From assembly GCF_000024025.1 (NCBI RefSeq), contig NC_013131.1, forward strand, positions 7,626,001-7,690,000: DNA of 64,000 nucleotides. The letters run 5' to 3'. Of the stretch, positions 1-8,142 are shown piece after piece. This DNA is from Catenulispora acidiphila DSM 44928 (GTDB lineage: Bacteria; Actinomycetota; Actinomycetes; Streptomycetales; Catenulisporaceae). Positions within the stretch are counted from its first letter, which is position 1, and every line of letters begins with the position of its first letter. The position numbers and the translations under genes are program-made. The notes under the pieces are model-generated. The model ran no database searches. It was given only the letters and a program-made list of their open reading frames with translations, and had not been told where the DNA came from.

Positions 1-1
1 C

Positions 2-1123
2 CATCTCCTGGGCCCGGTGGCCGCGGGCCCGCTGGCAAGAGCCAAAGACCCCCGTCGGGTTCTGGCCGCGGCGTTCGCAGGTTTCGGCATATGCCTGGCG
101 CTTTGTGGCGTCCTGCTGCAACACGGCCACCTCATCCTCGCAGCAGCGGCAGCTTGTACCGCTGGCTGTAGCGGACCACTGCTCACCGGCGGCTTGAGCA
201 CGCAAGTCAGCGCCCGCGCCGACGGCCTTGCGGAGCGACAACCGGGGACACCGCCGACACCGCCGCTTGATAAGAGTCCTGATATGCGGCGGGCAGAAGC
301 CTGGGACGCGGCCACGTACGGCGTCGGGGCAACGCTGGGACCCACTGTCGTGGCAGGAATCGTGGCCCTCGCATCACCGGTGGTCTCGGTCGTGGCGCTC
401 GGGGGCGCGGCGGTGGCCGCCGCGTTCCTGACCCTGAGGCTGCCGCGCGCCGCAGGGACCGGGCGCTCGGAGGCCGCGCAGATGCCGATGCGTAAGGTCT
501 TCGCGGCGATCATGGCGGTTTCCGTACTCCGACGAACCCTCGCGGCCACGGTGCTCGCAGCCTTCGGCACCGGCGGCCTGCTGGTGGCCGCGGTGGTCTT
601 CGGCACCCGTCTGGGTGGTCACACGGCCGACGGAGCCATGCTCGCCGCGGCCTTCGGCATCGGGAGCCTCACCGGATCGGCCGTGCTCATCATGCGGCCG
701 TTGCGCAGCGAACCGGAGTCCGCGATGGTCGCTCTGCTAGCCGTCTCCGGCCTCCTGATCGCCTTGTCCGCAGCCGCACCCGATCTGGGCCTGGCAGCCG
801 CCGCCTTCGCATCCGCCGGCGCGGCATCAGCCGCCCAATTCACCGCCAGCCTGGCAGTACGTTCCACCTACGCCCCACCCGGCACCCGAGCCCACGTGTT
901 CGTGACGATGGCCGGCCTCAAGATGGGCTGCTCAGCCCTCGGCGCAGCCGTCGTCGGCACCGTCCTCACCATCGGACCACGCCCCGCACTGCTCCTGATC
1001 GCCTCCCTCGTCCTCAGCGGCGCGCTGATCGCGACCGTGATGAGGCGCCGGACTCGTTTCGGACCAGCGACTCAGGACTCTGTCGTGCCAGCGGCGAATG
1101 TTCCGAACGCTCGTGTCCGCTAA
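2..1123 (+). CDS. MFS-type transporter, 5' end outside window
   Basis: The frame is open from the first bases, and the codons before the GTG at 17 already read as transporter sequence (HLLGPVAAGP), so the real start lies left of the window. The visible ~370 residues form repeated hydrophobic segments broken by a polar Pro/Thr/Asp loop near residues 65-95 and a second loop near 150-160. The Ala/Gly-rich helices and the Arg-rich cytoplasmic tail are typical of actinobacterial drug:proton antiporter-like MFS proteins. The substrate cannot be read from the sequence. The next gene starts about 100 bp downstream on the same strand but looks functionally unrelated. Confidence 0.75.
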   Translation, partial: HLLGPVAAGPLARAKDPRRVLAAAFAGFGICLALCGVLLQHGHLILAAAAACTAGCSGPLLTGGLSTQVSARADGLAERQPGTPPTPPLDKSPDMRRAEAWDAATYGVGATLGPTVVAGIVALASPVVSVVALGGAAVAAAFLTLRLPRAAGTGRSEAAQMPMRKVFAAIMAVSVLRRTLAATVLAAFGTGGLLVAAVVFGTRLGGHTADGAMLAAAFGIGSLTGSAVLIMRPLRSEPESAMVALLAVSGLLIALSAAAPDLGLAAAAFASAGAASAAQFTASLAVRSTYAPPGTRAHVFVTMAGLKMGCSALGAAVVGTVLTIGPRPALLLIASLVLSGALIATVMRRRTRFGPATQDSVVPAANVPNARVR

Positions 1124-1229
1124 GTCAGCCCGGTGACCGGCCAGCGCGCGCAACCTGCTTGTCTGTCCCAGACGTCATCCATACTGGCGGGGCATAGGCG
1201 AGGCATATCCACGGCGAGAAGGGGGAAAC

Positions 1230-2006
1230 GTGGCGCGATGGAGGCCGCTACCTGCGGGTCTGGCTCCGGCGGTGGTCAGGTTTGTCGTGCAGTTGCGGAA
1301 GCTGAAGGATGACAGTGGGCTGAGTCTTTCTCGGCTCGCGGCGAAGACCGGCTTCAGTGTCTCGTCCTGGGAGCGATACCTCGCGGGCAAGACGCTGCCG
1401 ACGGCGGCGGCGGTCGAGGCGCTCGCCGAGTTGGTCGGCGCCGATCCGGTGCGGATCGAAGCGCTCCGGGATGCCGCGGCCCAGGTTTGGACGGAGCAGG
1501 CAGAGCAGACGGAGCAGATAGAGAGCGATAAGACAGGCCTAGTCGAACAGCCCTCTGACACGCTCGAGCCGGACGACGAGCCCGGGCCTCCAGCAGGTTC
1601 CTCCCGTTCAAGGCGACTCCTGCGGACTGCCGCGACTGGGGCGGCCGGTGCCGTCGTCGGTGCGGCGGTCACGCTGCTGCTGGTCGGTCCGAGGAGCGGC
1701 GGTACCAAGCCGCAGGCCTTGGCGGTCACTCCGCGGGTCACCTACACCTGTACCTACACGCAGCGCGGCGGGCAGTGGTACGCCGGAAACAGCGCGACGA
1801 CCACCGACTTCCTTCAGGTCGACATGTGGGGTGCGGAAGTCGCCGAGCTCCAGTGCCTGCTGCAACGTGCGGGCTTCTCGCCGGGCGGTATCGACGGCAA
1901 CTTCGGCCCGCTCACCGAACTCGCCGTGATCAAGGCGCAGAAGGCAGACCAGTTGGACGTCGACGGTCAGGTCGGGCCGAAGACGTGGGCGGCTCTGCGC
2001 GCATGA
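1230..2006 (+). CDS. Membrane-anchored HTH protein with extracellular peptidoglycan-binding domain
   Basis: 258 aa from a GTG preceded by GAAGGGGGAAAC. Domains in order: a cytoplasmic XRE-type HTH (about residues 15-75, with LSRLAAKTGFSVSSWERYLAG as core), an acidic linker holding a 9-bp-encoded repeat (EQAEQTEQ, residues 89-97), one transmembrane helix (about 134-153), and a C-terminal PG_binding_1 domain (about 195-256, with GGIDGNFGPLTELAV and DGQVGPKTWAAL). The topology puts DNA binding inside and wall binding outside, so it could be a one-component sensor of the cell wall; that role is inference. The stop overlaps the next start (ATGA), so the two genes are probably translationally coupled. 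Confidence 0.85.
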   Translation: MARWRPLPAGLAPAVVRFVVQLRKLKDDSGLSLSRLAAKTGFSVSSWERYLAGKTLPTAAAVEALAELVGADPVRIEALRDAAAQVWTEQAEQTEQIESDKTGLVEQPSDTLEPDDEPGPPAGSSRSRRLLRTAATGAAGAVVGAAVTLLLVGPRSGGTKPQALAVTPRVTYTCTYTQRGGQWYAGNSATTTDFLQVDMWGAEVAELQCLLQRAGFSPGGIDGNFGPLTELAVIKAQKADQLDVDGQVGPKTWAALRA

Positions 2007-2962
2007 CCGCTCCGCAACCCGACATCCCCGGCGAGGTCACGAGGCTCGCCGCCGAACTGCGCCGGCTGCGCGAACAGACCGGCCTGAGCTTCACCGCGCT
2101 CAGCGAACAGACGCCGTACAGCAAATCGGCGTGGCAGCGCTATCTGACGGCGAAGGTCCTGGCGCCCTGGCCGGCGGTCCAGGAGCTGGGGCGCCTGGCC
2201 GGGGAGCAGGAGCCGAGGCTGCGAGCGCTGTGGGAACTGGCCGAGTCCGCGACCCGGAGACGCGCCGCGGTCATGGCCGGGCCCGGTGGGACCGAGCCGC
2301 CGGAGACGACCAAGGCGACCAAGGCGACAGAGCCAACGGAGACAACGAATTCTCCGAACTCCGCGCGACCCGCAGAGAGCGCAACGCCAGAGACCCGGAC
2401 CGAGACCAAGCCCGAGACCGGGCCCGCCTTCCCCCGTGAAAGGCGGGCCCGGGTTGCCGTCGCGATGATCCTTGTCGCGACAGTCGTTGCGGCCGTCCTC
2501 GGCGTCGCCGGCGTCCGCCTCCTCCACGGCACCGGCGTTACCGGCGGCACCACCAGCAAAGTGTTGAACGGCCGGTTCTCTGTGATCTGTACTAGCGGAT
2601 CCTGCGATCCCACCTGCCAAGGCGCGGCCTGCACCGGACAGGACCCCCAGATGACGCTGTGCGGAGTTCAGGGCCTGCCGCTGCACCGCGAGCAGACTGC
2701 AAGCGGCGTCGGCGTGGAGATCCTCTACAACCCCCGGTGCCGAGCCGCTTGGGCGAGCTTCTGGAACACCCAAATCGGCGACACTCTCACAGTGGCCGCG
2801 CCCGGTCAGCCGACCGAGAGCGTCCGCGTCTCCGACCCCCGATACACCAGCGGTTTCACTTATACGCCAATGGTCTTCGTGGCTGGCTCCGGTACCGCGC
2901 TGAAGGCGTGCATCACGTCGCCCAGCGGCGTCCCCGACTGCTCCGCTGCGACAGCATCCTGA
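2003..2962 (+). CDS. Membrane-anchored HTH protein with DUF2690-type extracellular domain
   Basis: 319 aa. The ATG at 2003 overlaps the upstream stop by 4 bp and fits the domain start better than longer in-frame starts from 1775, which would lie inside the upstream gene. An XRE-type HTH spans about residues 10-70 and is followed by a Thr/Glu/Pro linker with tandem KATKATEPTE-like units. A transmembrane helix lies at about 151-173. The exported C-terminus is Cys-rich (CQGAACTGQDP, then a YNPRCRAAWASF stretch), which matches DUF2690 as found in Streptomyces HTH proteins. It is probably a partner or paralogue of the preceding protein, and the target genes are unknown. Confidence 0.85.
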   Translation: MTAPQPDIPGEVTRLAAELRRLREQTGLSFTALSEQTPYSKSAWQRYLTAKVLAPWPAVQELGRLAGEQEPRLRALWELAESATRRRAAVMAGPGGTEPPETTKATKATEPTETTNSPNSARPAESATPETRTETKPETGPAFPRERRARVAVAMILVATVVAAVLGVAGVRLLHGTGVTGGTTSKVLNGRFSVICTSGSCDPTCQGAACTGQDPQMTLCGVQGLPLHREQTASGVGVEILYNPRCRAAWASFWNTQIGDTLTVAAPGQPTESVRVSDPRYTSGFTYTPMVFVAGSGTALKACITSPSGVPDCSAATAS

Positions 2963-3022
2963 TCCCTGCTCTGCGGACCGGGGTCTGACACACCGCTCGG
3001 GTCCCGCGCCGCGCCTACGGCT

Positions 3023-3508
3023 CTACTTGACGGTGAACCTCTGGTAGTTCCCGCCGTTGCAGGGGTCTATGTAGATCGCGCCTACGTTGTTCCCCTCCCC
3101 GTTGGTGTTGCTGTCCAGGCACCAGGTACCGGCCTTGAAGGTCTTGGTGCCGTCGGAGTTGGCGACGACGAGGAAGTTCACCGCGTTGTCGGCACACGGG
3201 GTCACGGTCTTCATGTAGACGAGGTTGCTGTTGGCCTGTGTCCCGGTGGTCAGGCATCGGCCGGTCTGGGAGTCCTGGAGGTATTGGTCGTTCCCGCCGA
3301 ACGAGCCCATGATCCAGCTCTGGTAGGTGCCGCCGTTGCACGCGATCGCGTAGGCCGTGCCCGAGGTGTTGCTGTCCAAGCAGCGACCCGTCGCCTTGGA
3401 GTGGAGTGTCACCGTGCCGCTCGCCGATGCCGAGCTGGAGACCATCGCTGTCAGAGCCACGACACCGACGAGGACGCCGGCCGTCTGAACCAATCTGGTA
3501 CGGAACAT
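3023..3508 (-). CDS. Secreted ricin-B-type lectin domain protein
   Basis: 161 aa. The start is the ATG at 3508: GGAGG sits five bases before it and overlaps an earlier in-frame ATG at 3520, which is therefore unlikely to be used. An N-terminal Sec signal peptide (about residues 1-30, ending ASAS-G) is followed by one beta-trefoil of roughly 125 residues. It carries repeated CLDSN and Q-x-W/F elements (GRCLDSNTSG, YQSWIMG, WCLDSNTNG, YQRFTVK). The family binds sugars, usually galactose or xylan type, but no catalytic domain is attached. It stands alone on the minus strand, convergent with the HTH gene pair. Confidence 0.85.
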   Translation of the reverse strand: MFRTRLVQTAGVLVGVVALTAMVSSSASASGTVTLHSKATGRCLDSNTSGTAYAIACNGGTYQSWIMGSFGGNDQYLQDSQTGRCLTTGTQANSNLVYMKTVTPCADNAVNFLVVANSDGTKTFKAGTWCLDSNTNGEGNNVGAIYIDPCNGGNYQRFTVK

Positions 3509-3985
3509 GAATACCTCCATCGCTCGGTGCCGGTACGCGAATCAAGTGCGCACGGACACCAGGCCGTGCCGCGGCCGTGTGGCCGGGGCACAGCAAGTCT
3601 TGTCGGCGGTGGGAGCCGAACGCGCCGGCTCGCGGCGTAGTGACGGACGCGCGGGATGGGATGGCGGCCGACCTGCGATTTCCCCTCGGCGTCTGACGAG
3701 ATGGAGGGACCTTGGGAGGTCCGGTGCCGCAGCGGGAGTCACAGCGGTGCCGCTAGGAAGGCTCGATCCTCGGGGGCGAAGCCGGCCCGGGGCGGATCGA
3801 GTCGCGGTACTTGATCCTTGTCCAGATCCTTGTCCAGATCCTTGTTCAGGTCTTGACGCGGTGGCGGCTTCTGCATTCAATACCTACTGAGTCAGAGGCC
3901 TGATTCCGGAGGCCCAGCCTCCGCTCACGCGCACCCCATGCTCACCCCACGCTCCCCCCACCCCACGAAGTGCAGGAGACGAGCT
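3509..3985 (+). other. Intergenic region, 477 bp, no convincing gene
   Basis: This spacer separates the divergent lectin and GH25 genes and must carry both promoters. Short open frames here lack ribosome sites and known motifs. It holds a 12-bp tandem repeat (3813-3848) and a CTGATTC element near 3900. The last 90 bases are poor in G and rich in C-A runs before the GH25 ribosome site. Confidence 0.6.
3813..3848. repeat. 12-bp tandem repeat, three units
   Basis: The unit GATCCTTGTCCA occurs twice exactly and a third time with one change (GATCCTTGTTCA). It lies in the spacer upstream of the GH25 gene, and its period is a multiple of three although the region is non-coding. Confidence 0.85.
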
Positions 3986-4861
3986 GTGTCATCCCGAATC
4001 CACAAGATCATGGCCGGGCACACGCGGTTGCTGACGGCCGGCGTCCTGGCCGCCGGTCTCGCCCTCGCGGCGACCGGGCCCGCGACCGCCGCGTCCCGGG
4101 CTCTGCCGGCGGGCAGCACCATCCCGCTCGGCGACGGTTACATGGGCGTCGGCTACGTGCAGGACGCCAAGCAGTTCACACCGGACACCCGGCAGGTCAC
4201 GGCCGCGGCCGTGACGCCCGACGCGACCTGGAGCCCGGCAGGCATCGACGTCTCGCACTACCAGGGGACGATCAACTGGTCGTCGGTGAAGTCGGCGGGG
4301 ATCTCCTTCGCCTACATCAAGGCGACCGAGGGCACCACGTACACGGACCCGCAGTTCAGCGCGAACTACCTGCACGCGTACAACGCCAAGGTCATCCGCG
4401 GCGCGTACCACTTCGCGCAGCCGGGCTCCTCCAGCGGCGGCGCGCAGGCGGACTACTTCGCGGCCCACGGCGGCGCCTGGTCGAAGGACAACCTGACTCT
4501 GCCGGGCATGCTGGACCTCGAGGGCGGGTGCTACGGCTTGTCGACGACCTCGATGCGCAACTGGATCCTCGCCTTCTACAACGAGTACAAGGCGAAGACC
4601 ACGCGCGACGTCGTCATCTACACCAGCCCGAGCTGGTGGAACACGTGCACCGGCAGCTGGAGCGGCATGTCCGCCAAGAGCCCGCTGTTCGTGGCGGACT
4701 GGACGTCCGCGGCCAACCCGACGATCCCCGCCGGCTTCCCCTACGCCACGATATGGCAGTACACAAACTCGGGGTCGGTGAGCGGCATCTCCGGCGCGGT
4801 GGACCGGGACCGGTTCAACGGCGGCAGCGCGCGGCTTCTGGCCCTGGCGAACAACACCTGA
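3986..4861 (+). CDS. Secreted GH25 lysozyme (N,O-diacetylmuramidase type)
   Basis: 291 aa from GTG 3986, chosen because CAGGAGA lies at 3973-3979; the upstream ATG at 3938 has no ribosome site. A long signal peptide (to about residue 36, ATAAS) is followed by a short linker. The GH25 barrel begins at about residue 86 with GIDVSHYQG, where D88 is the conserved first acidic residue. It continues through YIKATEGTTYTDP and MLDLEGG (D177, E179, the expected catalytic acids) to IWQYTNSGSVSG. It hydrolyses the beta-1,4 link between MurNAc and GlcNAc outside the cell, for wall turnover or attack on other bacteria. A hairpin follows at 4986-5003. Confidence 0.93.
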   Translation: MSSRIHKIMAGHTRLLTAGVLAAGLALAATGPATAASRALPAGSTIPLGDGYMGVGYVQDAKQFTPDTRQVTAAAVTPDATWSPAGIDVSHYQGTINWSSVKSAGISFAYIKATEGTTYTDPQFSANYLHAYNAKVIRGAYHFAQPGSSSGGAQADYFAAHGGAWSKDNLTLPGMLDLEGGCYGLSTTSMRNWILAFYNEYKAKTTRDVVIYTSPSWWNTCTGSWSGMSAKSPLFVADWTSAANPTIPAGFPYATIWQYTNSGSVSGISGAVDRDRFNGGSARLLALANNT

Positions 4862-4985
4862 TCCTGATGCGGCGCTGAGGCCTCAACCCCTCTGGGCTCG
4901 GCAGTACGGCGACGGTCGCCGCCCTGCCGGGCCCTTCCCCGTGCACGGTCCGGTAGAGGAGTGCTTAGGCCCGGCAGTCGGCCTT

Positions 4986-5003
4986 GCTCGGCGCTAGCCG
5001 AGC
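4986..5003 (+). terminator. Hairpin between GH25 gene and HEAT-like gene
   Basis: Perfect 7-bp inverted repeat GCTCGGC / GCCGAGC with a 4-base loop, about 125 bp after the GH25 stop. There is no T-tract, as is usual for actinobacterial terminators. Confidence 0.5.
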
Positions 5004-5064
5004 CCTGATGATGAAGCAGTCCGCTCAGGACGCGATCAGGTGAAGACCGACTGCGGGGAATCCG

Positions 5065-6345
5065 GTGCAGGAAGCGGGTAACGAAGCCTCGCCGCGTGAT
5101 GCGGCGCAGCTCTTGCGCGTGGCCGAAGACGAGGCCGCCGAGCCTCATCGCCGAGTGGCAGCCGCGCGCGAGCTCGCCGATCTCGACGGACGTCACGAGC
5201 AAGGCGTCCGGCTGCTCACGGAGCTCGCCAGCGTGGGCGGCATCGGGGAAGCGCGGCTTCGGTGGCGTCCATGGCCGAAGCGCAAACGCAAGCGGCGCGG
5301 CTATCCCAGTGGCGGCGGCTGGGTTCGGGCGTTGGCGTGCGCCGCCCTTGCTGATCTACCGGCGCAGGACGGTGTCGGTGCCGTGCTGCTCGCCGGACTC
5401 GCCGCCGACCAGAAGGCATCAGCCTCCGCGCGCGAGTTCGCGGCCGTCCGGCTGGCCGCTATCGAAGGCCGGTCGGAACAGGCCGCGGCCCTTCTCGTCA
5501 GCCTCGCCTCCGACCGCAAAACTGGTGACGCGACGCGTGCGACCTCCGCGCGAAGCCTCGCGAAGATCCCCGGCCACGAGGCGACGGGAATCGGCCTACT
5601 CACCCGGTTCGTCGCCGATCCCGCGCTCACCGATGCGAGCCGCCTGTTCGCGGCGCGCTGCTCGACCTCCGTCGGCCACGGCGAAGTCGGCGTCGGGCTG
5701 CTTTCCCAGCTCATCGACGATCCCGCCTTCGACGCGGGTCAGCGGGTCGAGGCAGCTGTCCTGCTCGCCTCGATCGAGGGGCAGGCGGACACCGGCGCGG
5801 CGCTGCTGCGAGCCTTCGCCGAACAAGACGGGTTTCCGAGCCAGGCGCGGGTCCGCGCCGCCGGCGCCCTGAGCGCGGTGGACGGCCACGAGACGACGGC
5901 CGTGGAAGCGCTCGCCCGGCTGGCCGACGACGTTCGGCTCGGTCACGGCGAAGACTACGAACGGCCGAGTCGGGCCGAAGCCGCCGAACTCCTGGCACGG
6001 ATCCCGGGACAGCTCGACGTCGGCGCCGGCCGACTCCTGCGCATCGCCCAGAACGCCGACGGCACCGTCGGCGTGCACCAACGCCTCAAGGCCGCCCAGG
6101 CGCTCGGCCAGCACGAGAAGTACCGGGCCACAGCCGCCGACCTGCTTGTCCGCATGGCCCGTGACCACCACCTCGATCGAGACCAGCGGGCCAACGCCGC
6201 CAGTTCCCTGTCCTACCTCGAAGGCCACGGGCCTGAGGCACTCAGGATCCTGCGGAACATCGCCTCCCAAGCCACCGAACCGTTCGACCACGCCGCGACT
6301 CTCGCCCACAGCCTCAGCAAGAGGCTGGAAGAAGAATCAGGCTGA
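5065..6345 (+). CDS. HEAT-like alpha-solenoid repeat protein
   Basis: 426 aa from a GTG preceded by GGGGAA. The protein is soluble, with no signal peptide or membrane segment. From residue 12 to the end it is built of ten or so helical-pair units of about 36-42 residues. Each ends in a motif like AA-x-x-LA-x-I-x-G-(H/Q/R), for example AARELADLDGRH, AAVLLASIEGQA and AAELLARIPGQ, followed by hydrophobic LLxxLAxD helices. One unit is interrupted by a basic insert (RWRPWPKRKRKRRGYPSG, residues ~70-88). Such scaffolds bind proteins or nucleic acid; no enzyme motif is present. It stands alone between lectin and lysozyme genes and has no recognised partner. Confidence 0.75.
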   Translation: MQEAGNEASPRDAAQLLRVAEDEAAEPHRRVAAARELADLDGRHEQGVRLLTELASVGGIGEARLRWRPWPKRKRKRRGYPSGGGWVRALACAALADLPAQDGVGAVLLAGLAADQKASASAREFAAVRLAAIEGRSEQAAALLVSLASDRKTGDATRATSARSLAKIPGHEATGIGLLTRFVADPALTDASRLFAARCSTSVGHGEVGVGLLSQLIDDPAFDAGQRVEAAVLLASIEGQADTGAALLRAFAEQDGFPSQARVRAAGALSAVDGHETTAVEALARLADDVRLGHGEDYERPSRAEAAELLARIPGQLDVGAGRLLRIAQNADGTVGVHQRLKAAQALGQHEKYRATAADLLVRMARDHHLDRDQRANAASSLSYLEGHGPEALRILRNIASQATEPFDHAATLAHSLSKRLEEESG

Positions 6346-6544
6346 TGTGATGGCGAAGCACGGGCTCCGTGCCGCCCCACATCGCGGCGCAGGTCCGGCC
6401 GGCCGGTTCCACTGACCGGAACACGGCACGACACCTTGACGCCCGTCCGCTCAAGCTGGTCCGCGAAGGAAGGCCTTCGACTTCTGATTCGTCATCAGCG
6501 GTCATCAGAGGTCTTTGATACTCCCATCCCAGCAAGGGAAGAAC

Positions 6545-7063
6545 ATGCGAAAGTTCGTCAAGCGGGCGGCCCTGTTCGCGTCCTCGGCGGTCATGGCGGT
6601 GCCGGCCATGGTCGTCTCCGGCGGGGCGGCGCACGCCACCGGCTTCACGTCCATCCGGGTCAACGGATCCACCCACTGCCTCGACAACGCGACCGAGAAC
6701 GCCGACAAGATCCAGATGTGGAACTGCACCGGCGGAGCCGAGCAGAAGTGGTTCCCGGAGTTCAACGCCTCGACCAACAGCTTCAGCCTCGTCAACCAGA
6801 ACACCGGATCGTGCATCACCACGCCCTACCCCAACGGCCCGGGACCGCTGGTCATGCTGTTCTGCCTCGGGTCGACCTCACAACAGTGGAACATCATCTT
6901 CACGAGCGTCCCGCACGGCCAGACCAGCGGCGGCTACTCGGTCTGGCAGAACGTCGAGAGCGGGCTGTGCCTGAGCACCGACAGCGTGGCGAACGGGACC
7001 GCGCCGCGCACCTGGCCCTGCGACGTCGGCGCCCAGTACGAGCAGTGGCACTTCGACAACTGA
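6545..7063 (+). CDS. Secreted ricin-B-type lectin domain protein
   Basis: 172 aa from ATG 6545, preceded by AAGGGAAGAAC; an ATG 30 bases upstream has no ribosome site. The signal peptide ends near residue 32 (GGAAHA-TG). The mature part is a single ricin-type beta-trefoil with THCLDNATEN, QMWNCTGGAEQKWF, GSCITTPYPNG, TSQQWN, GLCLSTDSV and YEQWHFDN, so the three Q-x-W signatures are present. It is a likely extracellular carbohydrate binder, the second of this family within 4 kb. The gene ends in a strong hairpin shared with the convergent gene. Confidence 0.87.
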   Translation: MRKFVKRAALFASSAVMAVPAMVVSGGAAHATGFTSIRVNGSTHCLDNATENADKIQMWNCTGGAEQKWFPEFNASTNSFSLVNQNTGSCITTPYPNGPGPLVMLFCLGSTSQQWNIIFTSVPHGQTSGGYSVWQNVESGLCLSTDSVANGTAPRTWPCDVGAQYEQWHFDN

Positions 7064-7079
7064 CACCCGCACCAGCGAA

Positions 7080-7109
7080 CGCCCCGGTCGGCGGACACCG
7101 ACCGGGGCG
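7080..7109. terminator. Bidirectional terminator hairpin
   Basis: Perfect 12-bp inverted repeat CGCCCCGGTCGG / CCGACCGGGGCG with a 6-base loop, between two convergent stop codons. It can serve both strands. Confidence 0.85.
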
Positions 7110-7123
7110 CGGAAGCAAAGTCC

Positions 7124-7471
7124 CTAGAAGCCCGCGCCCGGAAGCGTGGGGTTCCCGTCGGTCGGGAACGGGTTGGACGGCGAGGGGTCGCCGGCTGGGG
7201 CACAGGGCAGCGGGACGACCTTCGAGGTCCCGCTTTGCACGCCCCAGTCCGGGGGCAGCGGGGCGCCGGGGCACGGAGTGATGTAGTGCTGGCCGAGGAT
7301 GGTGTTCCCGTCGATGTAGTCGCGGACCATCAGCACCTGCGGACTCGGCGGCGGCAGAATCGCGTGCGACGACGGGGCGGTCATGAGCGTCAGGGCACCA
7401 ACGCCGGCCGCAGCCATCGCGGCGGAGCGTACCCAGAGCTTGCGGTTGGACGTGAGCTGGTTGAGTGGCAT
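7124..7471 (-). CDS. Small secreted protein, DUF6289-like
   Basis: 115 aa from ATG 7471, with GAAGGACAG as ribosome site. The signal peptide runs to about residue 38 (TAPSSHA). The mature 75 residues contain a short Tyr/Ile/Gly core (VRDYIDGNTILGQHYITPCPG) followed by DWGVQSGTSKVVPLPC, with two Cys that may pair. This pattern (aromatic start, glycine turn, Cys, then WG-x-x-(S/T)) resembles the DUF6289 secreted peptides, but I place it there only tentatively. The C-terminus is Pro-rich. No function is known. Confidence 0.7.
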   Translation of the reverse strand: MPLNQLTSNRKLWVRSAAMAAAGVGALTLMTAPSSHAILPPPSPQVLMVRDYIDGNTILGQHYITPCPGAPLPPDWGVQSGTSKVVPLPCAPAGDPSPSNPFPTDGNPTLPGAGF

Positions 7472-7599
7472 CTCTGTCCTTCGTTCCCGGAGTGGATGGG
7501 ACCGGTCGCCCTGGCGTGCGGCGATCCACGAAGAGATACGAAGGGGGTTACACCAAATCACACGAGAAGCGGCCGCTGCCGCGCTGATACCGTGCCGAG

Positions 7600-8127
7600 A
7601 TGATTCGGTTCGCGGGGCGGTTCTTCGACGTCGGCGCGGAGAGGGTGTACGCGGACGACAGGGTGACGCGTGAGGATCTTGTTGCGCTTGCCGGGATGCC
7701 TCGTCTTCGGGCGCTGAATCTCAATACGGCGGCCATTGGCGACGATGATCTGGAGGCGGTGGGCCGCCTGGTCGGGCTGCAGGATCTGGATGTGAGTACC
7801 ACTGACATCACCGATGCCGGTGTGCGACATCTCAGTGGCCTGACTGACATGCGCCACCTGCGGATCAAGGAGACCCGGGTCACCGATGCCGGGTTGCGGC
7901 TGCTGGCGCCGATGGGGGCGTTGGAGACGGTCAACCTGCGGCGGCTCGACATCAGTGACGAGGGGCTGCGCGGGTTGGCTGAGCGGCACCGGTGTCTGGA
8001 CACGATTGTCATCTCGGACGAGGTGGACGAGTGCCGGTTCACGGTTGCGGGCCTGGCCGAGGTGCAGCGCCTGCTCCCGGCGTGTGAGATCGTGGTGGTC
8101 GGCCGCGGTACCTTCCCCCATATCTGA
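7600..8127 (+). CDS. Leucine-rich-repeat protein (RNI-like)
   Basis: 175 aa, cytoplasmic. About four or five LRR units of ~24 residues lie between residues 25 and 130, for example LVALAGMPRLRALNLNTAAI, VGLQDLDVSTTDITDAGV, TDMRHLRIKETRVTDAGL and GALETVNLRRLDISDEGL. The recurring (I/V)TDAGV/L turn is typical of ribonuclease-inhibitor-like bacterial LRRs. The C-terminal 40 residues (FTVAGLAEVQRLLPACEIVV) form a cap. It is likely a protein-interaction module. It is followed after 15 bp by a membrane protein gene and may form an operon with it. Confidence 0.75.
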   Translation: MIRFAGRFFDVGAERVYADDRVTREDLVALAGMPRLRALNLNTAAIGDDDLEAVGRLVGLQDLDVSTTDITDAGVRHLSGLTDMRHLRIKETRVTDAGLRLLAPMGALETVNLRRLDISDEGLRGLAERHRCLDTIVISDEVDECRFTVAGLAEVQRLLPACEIVVVGRGTFPHI

Positions 8128-8142
8128 GCAGGGAGCGCCGGG

